From Blastobasis lacticolella (taxonomy: Eukaryota > Arthropoda > Insecta > Lepidoptera > Blastobasidae): a stretch of 64,000 nt of DNA. A program made the position numbers and the translations under genes. The DNA is taken from assembly GCA_905147135.1 (NCBI GenBank), contig LR990067.1, forward strand, positions 4,712,001-4,776,000, written 5' to 3'. This document shows, piece by piece, positions 23,495 through 33,600 of the stretch. Below the pieces are notes generated by a model. It made no database searches, had not been told where the DNA came from, and saw only the letters and a program-made list of their open reading frames with translations. Positions within the stretch are counted from its first letter, which is position 1. The number at the start of each line of letters is the position of its first letter.

Positions 23495-23735
23495 AGACCA
23501 AATAAGAAATAAAGATGGCGCGCTGTCAACAGTGACGTGATGCCGGTTTCGTAAACATGTGTGCCATGGCCTAGTTTGGTTGTCAATGTGTGCGTGTTTT
23601 TTTTATACATAAAGGTGGCAAACAAGCTTACGGCCTGCCTGATGGTAAGCGGTCACCGCAGCCTATGGCCGTTTGCAATACCAGGGGAATCACCCACGCG
23701 TTGCCGACCCCGTAAAATCTTTTGCACTCCTTTCT
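23495..23735. repeat. Foldback-family fragment followed by CR1-like LINE tail (minus)
   Basis: 23495-23600 is the inverse of 33300-33410 (ATGGCGCGCTGTCA, GTAAACATGTGTGCCATG). 23605-23735 is the minus-orientation LINE tail with GGCAAACAAGCTTACGGCC. Confidence 0.6.
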
Positions 23736-24112
23736 TGACTGTGAACGTGTACGTACACAGCGAGGAGTAGTTTTGCATTAGTATATTGTTCGCAGGATTC
23801 TGTCTTTATTTGATGTAATGACGACCTGAGTGGTTCAGTTGCTGCCACGCTGGGAACCCGAGACAGTTTCGATCCCCGGGCAGAAATTGAAATGATGAAT
23901 GTTAATTTCTGTTACGGGTCTGGGTGTTATATGTATAATACGTATGTATTAAAAAAATATATGATAATTTATCAGTTTTTCAGCACCCATAACACAAGTT
24001 GGGGCTAGATGGAGCTGTGCTGAAGTGTTCAAACATTTATTTCTTACTTTGTCTGAGGTAACACCTCAATAAATTCGTTGCCTACTCCCCCCAGCATACC
24101 ACAGGACCAGAG

Positions 24113-24735
24113 GGGCTATTCCCGCGCTTTCGACATTAGAATTCGACATTTTCTCTAACCAAAAAACTGTATTAAAACGTCACTGAAATTGATCTTTGAC
24201 AATATACGACTGTCGCAGATAAGTGAGAAAATATGCTTTGGCTGTAATCGATATTTCAATGTCATTATTAATGGAGATTTGAGGCTAGAATAAATGTCGA
24301 AATCGAGATATCCCAGCGCGAGAATTGGTTCCAAGGAGCGATTCTTGCACTTTCGACATTTTCTTTAGCCACAAATATCTATTAAAAAGTCACTGGATCT
24401 CTATTGCAAGCAAAAACACTTTTTCTCAACGATTTTGTTTAAACCTTTATTTCTGAAGATCGTTTCTTATTACAGTCGAGTTCATTAATATGTGAGCATT
24501 GCCAAGGCTTTAAATATAAATGTAGGAAGGGTACTTATATATCCGAGCAGATGTACATATGTTTGTTTGATGAATCTGCTCAGATACTCTTTCATGTACA
24601 TTGATATTTGAAGACTTGGTAATGCTCACATATTAATGAACTCGACTGTACATTTTTAATAACGATTTCATTAGAGATATTTAGCTAAGAAAATGTCCAA
24701 TTCGAGATGTCACATCGCTAGAATTAGGCCCCTGC
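24113..24735. mobile_element. Composite foldback family E
   Basis: Contains inverted arms with TTCGACATTTTCTCTAACC, ATTAAAACGTCACTGAAATT and CAATGTCATTATTAATGGAG. The same arms recur at 26095-27070. A small MITE (24473-24648) is inserted in it. Confidence 0.6.
24473..24648. mobile_element. Tc1/mariner-type MITE, 176 bp
   Basis: Near-perfect inverted ends beginning CAGTCGAGTTCATTAATATG, flanked by TA on both sides (24471-24472, 24649-24650). Confidence 0.8.
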
Positions 24736-25225
24736 TCTAGATCTTTAATTATATTAACTTAGAAACCTTTATAAGGTAGTCTAGTGATACAAATTACAGC
24801 TCCAAAACGATACAAATATAGAACGATTTGATAATGCATAGAATGGAATTATTACACAGATTACTAATAATTAAAATACACACTATCTTAATGGAAAATA
24901 AATACAGTCATGAGTAGAAATAACTAGTCATTTATATAAACAGCCATATCTCGTAAAGCTGCATGAAAAAAAACCTTTCACTTTGAATAAAATATACTAA
25001 AATGTTGTTTGACTTCATGAAGATATCGTGACTTGTTTAGGAAGTATCGTGGTCTGTGTAATGCGCTTTTTTCAGTCGACTACATTCAGTGGCCCTAGCA
25101 CAAGTGTGTCCGCGACAAAGCTCGGGCCGCGAGAGAGCGTTTGTCTCTTTCCCTCAATACTAAGACGAAAGAGATAGCAATACCTATGTCGCGCTTTTTC
25201 TCGCTTACCGCGCGCGAGAGTAACT
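24736..25225. other. No gene seen
   Basis: AT-rich to 25,070, then a GC-richer patch with CGCGCGAGAG. No recognisable frame. Confidence 0.35.
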
Positions 25226-25227
25226 TG

Positions 25228-25440
25228 TGCTAGGCCTACAGAAGCACAAAGGGTGAGAGCAAACCAAAGTGGAATGAATTGGTCATAAAATACAGTGGAG
25301 CGACGTTTTACACAATATTATATAAGTGATACAAAAATGAACCTTATTCTATGAGCAATACATTCCACATTGGTTTGCAATCACGCTTCTTGCTTCTGTA
25401 TTTAGACGAATGAATTAAGCCAACTGTTACGTTTACTCAT
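25228..25440. repeat. Foldback family G, copy 1
   Basis: Shares GGGTGAGAGCAAACCAAAG and inverted GCAATACATTCCACATTGG with copies at 27868, 28272, 38895 and 57058. Confidence 0.65.
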
Positions 25441-25739
25441 GAATGTATTTCATTAAATGCCTTGGAAGTTTAACGGAGCATTGTCAGCCATTTTGACACA
25501 TCCCACCAAAACCAAAATGGCCGGACGAACAGCCAATCAGAAATAAGTGTTGAGACCTGTTAATTTACAACCCTGATAGAGTTAATACCGTTACAAAATC
25601 TAAAGTGAAAATTAATATTAATAAAATTCAATTCGGTTATTCAAAAATGTCAGTCGAAGTCTTTTTTTTATATTACCTATATTATAGAATAGAGTTTAGA
25701 TCAAAGTTTTTAAGAAATCCAATTCGCTTAAAAACTCCA

Positions 25740-25990
25740 ATACCAATATGAAGGCTTCCGCGATTCCAAAATCCACCAGTAGGCTAACTCTGTTGCTAAA
25801 ACTTCTCTGATTTCAATCATAGAAAATATTATTTTTGCGATTACGTATGAAAGATTGAATAGTTTCAGTTTATGGCAATTGAACTTTGTTAGTAACTGAA
25901 CCAATCGATGACACGTAACCGCAAAAGTAACAATTTCAATCATTGAAATTAAAGAAATGTTAGCAATAGAGTTACGTAATTAGCCTACAG
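25740..25990. mobile_element. Foldback family F, copy 1
   Basis: Arms GTAGGCTAACTCTGTTGC and TAGCAATAGAGTTACGTAATT are inverted copies, with TTTTTGCGATTACGTAT and CGCAAAAGTAACAATTTC also facing each other. Confidence 0.75.
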
Positions 25991-26147
25991 ATGGCGTTAC
26001 TGACACGTGACGTCTGATGTCAGAAATAAAGCCATTTCATTGGCTCGTAGAGTGCCATACACTTATCTGAACTAAATGTCACAATTTAGAAATGTCATTT
26101 TGTTGTCAACAACAGAGGGGGCGATTCACGCACTGTGACATCTCAAA

Positions 26148-26431
26148 CAGGGCCGGATTTAGAGGTCCAGAGGCCTTGGGGCAACGAAGGAGCGGAGGCC
26201 CCATCGCCCCAAATTATTTTCCAAATAAAGTGAAAAAAGTTTTTAAGTCGAGTTTTTCAATAAATAATTCATTATGAAACCAAGTAGATTCTCTTAAGAA
26301 AAGATGTTTACTAGTGTTTACTAATTGGTATTTGAAAGATTTTTTTTTCCGAAGTCTCTATTGCGGGGGCCCCCCGTTTGTGGAGGCCCCGGGGCTTTCG
26401 CCCCGGTTGCCCTCCCCGAAATCCGGCCCTG
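26148..26431. mobile_element. hAT-like MITE with 8-bp target duplication ATCTCAAA
   Basis: Ends CAGGGCCGGATTT and AAATCCGGCCCTG are perfect inverted repeats. ATCTCAAA lies on both sides (26140-26147, 26432-26439). 284 bp, no coding capacity. Confidence 0.88.
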
Positions 26432-26497
26432 ATCTCAAATTCGACATTTTCAACCAAAAAACTATTAAAACGTCACTGAAATTGATCTTTGGCAATA

Positions 26498-26950
26498 CAG
26501 TAGAATCCGTTTATTATGACTCCGCCTATATTGACCAACCGGTTATTATGACGTAACTATACTACGAAGTTTGGTTTTCATATGAAATTCTTTATAAATA
26601 GTCGGATATAATGACTTCCCTTACAGTGACATGTCGCTTATTATGACCCATTTTTAATAAATTATGTCAAAAAATGTAAAATGAAAAAACAAAAGCAGAC
26701 AAAAATTACAGATTACTTACAATAAAAATACACTTGTATGTGTTATAATGTGCTGATTACGTGCAATTTTGATTTTGATTTAATATGTATGTATACATAT
26801 GTAATTACTATGTTTATGTATTAAACTACTTAAGTACATTCATATTAACATAAAAAAGGTTTTTCATTTCACAAAACGCTTTGTATGACGTCCGCTTATT
26901 ATGACTTGTTTGTCAATCCCTTTCGATGTCATTACAAACGGACTGTACTG
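26498..26950. mobile_element. pogo/Tigger-like MITE with TA target duplication
   Basis: Left CAGTAGAATCCGTTTATTAT; inverted right end CAGTACAGTCCGTTTGTAAT; flanked by TA. Internal TTATTATGAC motifs repeat. Confidence 0.78.
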
Positions 26951-27240
26951 TATACGACTATCGAAGATAGTTGAGACAATATTTTTGGCTGCAATAGACA
27001 TTTCAATGTCATTATTAATGAAGATATGTGGTTAGAAAAAATGACGAATTCGAGATGTTGATGAATTAGGCCCAGCGCTGCCGTCATTGGGTGAGATAAA
27101 TCTGTTTCACTGTACAACTGTGCCACAACCTTGTCTGACCCGGTGCCGTTTTTGACATTTACATGTCAGTTCAAATACATTTCAAATTTTCCTACAGTCC
27201 CAGTTTTGGCCGGGTCAGATAAATTTGTAGCACTGTGTGC

Positions 27241-27483
27241 AGCGGAGTTGAATAGCACAAACCCCTTACACTCGTGGGTGTCGTACAAGGCGACTAATGT
27301 TTTCGAGGCAAAGATCTAGTCTCCATAGGCTGCAAAATGTTCAACAGCCTTTTCCATTGTTATATTTATAACAATGCGATCTCCAACCCGCCTGCCAAGC
27401 GTTGGAGATTATGGCAATATGGCTCCTCTTTCGTGGGAGAGGCCCTAAGTCCAGCAGTGGACTGTTATGGGCTGTGATGATGA
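27241..27483 (+). repeat. Repeat family P copy
   Basis: CCCCTTACACTCGTGGGTGT through GACTGTTATGGGCTGTGATG. Confidence 0.75.
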
Positions 27484-27515
27484 GTGTATGGCTTCGTCAT
27501 TTGACAGCAGTTGTT

Positions 27516-27745
27516 TCTTTCCAATATGCCATCTGTAGCGCTGTTGCTAACAATTATGTGATTTTAATGTTTGAAATTATTACTTTTGCGATTACGTATA
27601 ATCGATTTGATGGGTTCACTTGCTAACAAAGTTCCATTGCAACAAACTGAAAGTATTAAATCGATCGTACGTCATCGCAAAAGTAACAACTTCAATCAAT
27701 GAAATCAAAGAATTGTTGGCAACAGAGTTACGTTAGTTAGCCGAC
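27516..27745. mobile_element. Foldback family F, copy 2
   Basis: GCTGTTGCTAACAATTATG with inverted TTGTTGGCAACAGAGTTACG; same internal TTACTTTTGCGATTACG. Confidence 0.8.
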
Positions 27746-27867
27746 TGGTGGATTTTGAAAGCGCGAAATCCCTCACCGTTAAATTCGTTATCATAACAAA
27801 GAATTGTATAAACATTACATGTTTACTTAGGTAAACAAAAATTAGTACTATTAATAATTAGTCTATC

Positions 27868-28045
27868 TAATGCGTTTATTACATTTGACTAAATTGAATA
27901 GCCTAAATTCAGAAGCGAAAAGCGTGAGAGCAAATCAAAGTGGAATGTATTGCTCATCAAATAAGGTCCATTTTTGTATTTTGTCCATTGTTTTGCTTTC
28001 ACGCTTTTTGCTTCTGAATTAAGTCAAATGTAGTAAGCGCATAAC
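27868..28045. mobile_element. Foldback family G, copy 2 (complete, about 175 bp)
   Basis: Arms GCGTTTATTACATTTGACT and, inverted, ATGCGCTTACTACATTTGACT; both continue into GAAGCGAAAAGCGTGAGAGC. Confidence 0.78.
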
Positions 28046-28271
28046 CTAGTCACTTAATAGAAACAATAAAGGAACTTAATGGTTTGATTAACTGAAAGAG
28101 TCTTGGTTGAAAATGCAAAGGATTCTTTAAAAAAAATTGTTGATTAACTTTTCCATTCAAAAACCGGTCAAGTGTGAGTCGGACCCGCGCATAACTGTTT
28201 CGAAATTCCATAGAATACGAATCGCATATTGCACTGATATTAAAATATTGTTGCTAACCTAATTTTATTAT

Positions 28272-28742
28272 TGAAGCGCTTATTACACATGGCTAAATTC
28301 AGTCGTCCAAATTCAAGAGCGAAAGCGTGAGAGCAAATCAAAGTGGAATGTATTGCTCATAGAATAAGGTTCATTTTTGTATCACGCCTTTTGCAAAGCG
28401 GAACGACGCGTAGTTTTTTTTTGTTTTTTTTTTATACCACCAAAGTGGCAAACAAGCTTACGGCCTGCCTGATGGTAAGCAGTCACCGCAGCCTATGGCC
28501 GTTTGCAATACCAGGGGCATCACCCACGCGTTGCCGACCCCGTAAAAACCTTTTTACCCCTTTCTTGAAGAACTCCATGTTGTACTCTCCAGGGAAAACC
28601 TCTCCAGGTAGTTCAGGTCAGGTAAGTGATGCGAAAATGGACCTTATTCTATGAGCAATACTATCCACTTTGATTTGCTCTCACGCTTTTTGCTTCTGAA
28701 TTTAGTCGACTGAATTTAGTCAGTTGTATTAAGCGCATAAGT
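28272..28742. mobile_element. Foldback family G, copy 3, with a LINE tail in its loop
   Basis: Arms at 28272-28400 and 28625-28742 are inverted. The loop holds a minus-orientation CR1-like tail (28420-28622) containing CTGAACTACCTGGAGAGG in reverse complement. Confidence 0.72.
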
Positions 28743-28744
28743 AA

Positions 28745-29930
28745 ATGCTACGGAACCTTTCATATGCGAGTTCAACTCACACTTGGTGGATTTTTTTTAT
28801 TAAAATTGGCTCTGCCATAGTCGACTAAACAAACAAAAAGATATGCAATGCATTTTCTTTAGACAAGTTTTTTACTTTAAATATTTAAAAATAAAATTAC
28901 ATTTCATTAATTTCAGTTTCACCTATTTACAAAACTTATCCACTATCCATATATAATAGAAAGGCATATTTTTATGCTAAAAGTATATTATATTGGTTTT
29001 TTGGTGAAGTTTTTACATTAAGGTGGTACGTTTTTCATACTTTTATGTAACCTTTTATTTCAATTCTTTCAAGGGCTCGACATTTCAAATGTATGTTTGT
29101 GCGATTGGCCGTTAGTAAATAGACACAATTGAGCGTGAAATGGATTTCTATATGTTAATAATATAAAACAAAGCAACGTAAAAGAAAAAATATAAAACCA
29201 CAGAACAACGACATCTAGCGGCGAATTGTGTTTATTTTTCCGATTTGACTGCTTTATTTTATATAATTAAGCTATAGAAAGCAATTTAGCGCCCCATTGA
29301 ATACATTTAATAACAATATAAACCATAATACAATTACTAAACACTCGAACGAAAGAAAGAATGGAAAAACAAATTTAGTATTTAGTATTTGTCCAAGAAT
29401 ATTTATTTATTTAGTTTTTAGTATGCGTGACGAACCACCTTACACGCAATACATCTCTTCTTTCGCAACTTCCAAAACGAAATATCTAAGGAAGGACGGC
29501 GATGTATTTCAAAAAGAAATTATAAGACTCCTAATATATTATTCTTAAAACATTTTCAATGTACAAAATAAACACAGATGGCATGTTAATACCTTAATAA
29601 AAATAAAAATCGAAGTCGTCACGTTAAAAAGTAGACTTTCTACAAATTTACAAAAATTTCACTTGTATTTGATATGTTATTTTTTTATAAAAACAATTTA
29701 TATTGCTCGAAAACTAATTTTTGAACGCAACATCAGATTGTAATATTTATTCTTTTTATACCATGTTAATATAAACCTATGAAATTGGCGTTTTTTTCGC
29801 AAGTATACATTCGCTCATATATTTTTAATTGTACATAACATATCAAAATGAATACTTTATTTCGAAAATAGAGTATGTTTAGTAGCCGATAAGTGCCCAA
29901 AATTAACTAAAAAATATTTATTTATGTGTT
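28745..29930. other. AT-rich interval, no gene; repeat at 29095-29260
   Basis: 29095-29260 matches 59040-59190 (TTAGTAAAT, AAAGCAA, ACAACGNCAT, GCGGCGAATT in the same order). The plus-strand frame at 29297-29548 is AT-rich and unrecognised. Confidence 0.45.
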
Positions 29931-30175
29931 TTAAGGGTTTGAAAATAACCCTTTTCAGTTGTCGTCAATTTTGCCTCTGTAATGAGGTATAATTTTATGA
30001 GGCAAGTAGTTATCACAATAAAATTATATACACCAGTTAGCTTAATGTTGTCTGATTATACCTACAAAATTTCATTGTAATAGGATTTGACATCTCCAAG
30101 AAATCGAAAATTTTGTATGAAAATTACATTTTCCGTCATTTTCGCCATACAAAACGCCAAATTCATAGGACCTTA
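29930..30175. repeat. About 245-bp repeat, inverted partner of 35455-35705
   Basis: TTAAGGGTTTGAAAATA, TTTTGCCTCT and TTTCATTGTAAT occur in the same order in the reverse complement of 35455-35705. Confidence 0.75.
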
Positions 30176-30339
30176 TAGTATTTCTGACAATCTCTGTATC
30201 ATCTGAAAAACAATACAATCTGATATCCATACAAATGTAAGACTGAGATTAAAGTTGTATTGAAAAATATCCCAAATCCTTACTAGGACTAAATATCACT
30301 TGACATAGTTCCAACATCAATGAACACTGTATGGGTGGC

Positions 30340-30590
30340 GTACCTCGCTGGGGTCGTATTTGACCCACAACGCACCTGCTGGGGTCACGACAAACCCCAC
30401 GTGGGGTCATATTTGACCCACAGTGTACCTGTTGGGGTCAATACTAACCCCCACATGGGGTCGTATTTGACCCACGGCGACCCTGTTAGGGTCAAGACAA
30501 ACCCCATGTCAGGGGTCATGTCTGACCCTGTTCGTACCTCGGTGGGATCCCAGCTACCCCCACGTGGGGTCGTATTTGACCCACGTGTAG
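30340..30590 (-). repeat. 54-bp tandem repeat derived from the Mgat1 stop-codon region
   Basis: Five units start at 30350, 30403, 30457, 30512 and 30566 on the plus strand, spaced 53-55 bp. Each reads GGGGTCGTATTTGACCCA or a close variant. The first unit in transcript order is the real end of Mgat1 exon 9 (KYDPTWG and stop). The others lie downstream of the stop. Confidence 0.85.
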
Positions 30591-30667
30591 TCCGGCGCGA
30601 GGTACACCCGCCTACCTTTGAAGTGGCATTGCACTATGCCCATGTATGCTGTTCGCGGGATGCCACT
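30554..30667 (-). CDS. Mgat1: Mgat1 exon 9 (C-terminus)
   Basis: Acceptor ACCTTTCAG. 37 codons beginning [18 protein letters not shown], then VYLAP and a terminal YDPTWG, then TAG. This matches the GVPR..YRGIV...RVHLAP...YDPSW ending of the family. Confidence 0.93.
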   Translation of the reverse strand, partial: SGIPRTAYMGIVQCHFKGRRVYLAPDYTWVKYDPTWG

Positions 30668-33600
30668 CTGAAAGGTAAATTTATATTATTATTATTATTA
30701 TTAATCATTTATTTCAGACCATTTAAATAAAAATTTTAACAGTCCACATTATATTGTGTTAGTAAAATTACTTATAATATTTTGTTAAAATCATTACATA
30801 ATTAAACATTCAATTCGTAAAATTCATAAAATCATCACAATGTCATAATCAAAAATAAATTCAAAATTCAAATAAAATGTCAAATAGTAGGTTTGGGATA
30901 ATTCCCAAATCTTTTTCCAAATCTTCAATAATTCACAAATCCTCACAATAATTTGTGAGGATTTGTAGGTAGGTAGGAAATCGTCTTGGTGTTAATGTCC
31001 CGGTTGTGCTCTCGCGTACGATAGTCACAGTAAAACTTATCAGTTCAGTAGACAAGTAATTTTAAGAGAGGGTAGGTATACTCCCGACTGAGGAAGTACC
31101 TCCACCTTACAGAATAACAATAATCATCGTCTTGGCAGAGCGTCGGTGGCCGAGCGTTAACTGACTCGTAAGTCAGAGGTCCCGGGTTCGAATCCCGCTC
31201 CGGCCATGTACCAATGACTGTTTTCTGAGTTAAGTACATTAGTTGAATACTAACCGATGCTCTTACGGTTAGGAAAAACATCGTGATGAAACCTGTTCAC
31301 AGGCGACTGAATGTGTAACCATGATCCAATCTGGTCAGGTTCCCCTGGTAGCTAGGTCATGGAGGTCAGATGGCAGTCGCTCCACTGTAATTACCTGACC
31401 TGCCAAATCCTGGATCATGGTCACGGCGGACCCCGGGCCCTCGTGCGCGAGAGCACAACCGGGACATTAACGCCAAGATGATTAATAATCATCGTCTTAG
31501 CGTTAATATCCCGGTTGCGCTCTCGCGTATGAGGGCCCGGGGTCCGATTTGACTATGATTCAGAATTTTGCAGATCAGGTAATTACAGTGGAACGACTGC
31601 CACCCTCGGGGTGATTCCGGTAAACGATCGATGAAATGTCAAACAGCAATGTCGCGAGTTGGTCAGTGGTTTCATATAGGTGCCTCTCAACCATTTCATA
31701 TTTCTTTCTCGCTCTTGTGTATGAGAACCATCGACAACACCACGGACGAACTAGCAAAATTGTAAGTCCATGGTGTTTGACACTTCATAATCAGGATCGA
31801 TACTTGTTTGTCGTTTATCAAAATAATGGGGCTGACCTCCCCGTGGCCAGATTGATGACAGTATCAGGGGAACATGACCAGATTGGATCACGGTTACACA
31901 TTCAGTCGCCTGTATGCAGGTTTCATCACGATGTTTTCCCTCGCCGTAAGAGCATCGGTTAGTGTTCAACTAATGTACAAAACTCAGAAAAGAGTCATTC
32001 GTACACGGCGGCAGTGGGATTCGAACCCGGTACCTCACTTGCTCGGCCTTTACCCCTAGCCCACCAACACGCATGCGATAACAAAGCGGTGCAAATAGTA
32101 TTTCCACCAAACGCACCTTCCACACCGCGTACGCTATCCACACCACTTACCCAGGACCTTAGCTGCGAGGCTTGGGACGTCTTGTTCGGCAGCTCGGTGG
32201 AATGTAGCCGCCGTGAGAGCTCACCAAGTACACCTTTCACACAACCAACACCACGTACGCCACCCACACCACGTACGCCACCCACACCACGTACACACCA
32301 CTCACCCGAAAGTCATCCATGAGTCCCAAAGCCTTGGCGGCCCGCCGGTAGCTCTTGGCGTCGCTGTAAGGGCGCCGGCGCCGGCGCGGACCCGGGAGAG
32401 GATTCCATGTCTAGCAGTTCGGCAGAGTATGTGGCGGTTGTGAGAGCTAACCACGCACAGCTTTCACACCACGCACACCACACACCGCGTACACCACGCA
32501 CGCCACGTACACAACCAACGCCGTGTACACCGCACTCACCCGGAAGAACATTAGCAGTCCGCCGGTATCTCTCGGCGTTGCTGTACAGCATTGACCAGGG
32601 CTACGATACCACGTCTCGGCAGAGTATGTTACCACATACACCTTACACACCGCGTACACCATCCACCCCACTCACCCGAAAGTCATCCATGAGTCCCAAA
32701 GCCTTGGCGGCCCGCCGGTAGCTCTTGGCGTCGCTGTACGGGACCCGCGCCGGCGCGGACCCGGGAGAGGATTCCATGTCTAGCAGTTCGGCAGAGTATG
32801 CGGCCGTTGCGAGGGCTTGGTCGTAGTTCTCCTAATGGGTTGGGGAGGGATGTTAGACGACGAGAGGTATAGATACATCTCAGACCGAATAAGGAATAAA
32901 GAACGAATTCTGCGAACAACGTATTCACGACCCGGGAGATGATTCCATGTCCTGGGCGGATAGCAGTTCGGCGGAATATGTGGCGAATGTGAGAGCTTGG
33001 TCGTAGTTCTCCTGGGGGAGTTGGGGAGGGATATATCAGAGGGCTGAGTGTAAGTTATGCATCGCTTTTACATTACTATCGCGTTTGCGTTTATTGATAA
33101 ACGAGAGGCGTAGATTTAAAAACGAATAAGGAATAAAGAACAAATTCCGCGAATAATATACTGACGCACGCAAAACTACGGTATACTGTGTGTACGTACA
33201 CAGTCACACGCACACGTTGACAATCAAACTAGGCCTGCATCTCTTGGATTTCAGTAGTGAGAGAAGAAAACAAACGCTCTCTCTCGGCGGGAGTTGTGCC
33301 GGGCCTATTGACAGCCAAACTACGTCATGGCACACATGTTTACGAAACCGGGCTCATGTCGCTAATGACAGCGCGCCATCTTTATTTCTTATTTGATCTG
33401 AGACACACATACATAACAGAAGGGCATTAGGTTCCACAGCAATGGTAGGCAAAGATCACTGGTTACCACTTTGCTCTATTTATTACTTGAATAAATTTTT
33501 CGATATTTGGAGTGTCATACGTCACAAAAAACCACTACGTTAGTCCTATTATTATCGTAATCGCATATGTAACGGGAGGTATAAACAGACCACAGGCCTC

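Larger units (their letters stand above)
26095..27070. mobile_element. Foldback family E copy carrying two nested transposons
   Basis: With the insertions at 26148-26431 and 26498-26950 removed, the remaining arms match 24113-24345 (ATTAAAACGTCACTGAAATT, TTCAATGTCATTATTAATG). Confidence 0.7.

Noticed and set aside
30320..30730. 136-codon plus-strand frame
   Set aside because: It is antisense to Mgat1 exon 9 and the 54-bp repeat; the frame is a by-product of a repeat length divisible by three.
31140..31207. tRNA-like sequence with A and B boxes
   Set aside because: The acceptor stem does not pair well and the sequence continues into the SINE body; it is the SINE head, not a tRNA gene. The same holds for 51730-51806 and 53925-53985.
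32014..32721. Several overlapping 70-108-codon frames rich in TPRTPP or RGVGGV
   Set aside because: They are translations of the CACCACGTACGCCACCCA minisatellite and of wrong frames of the Mgat1 exon 8 copies.
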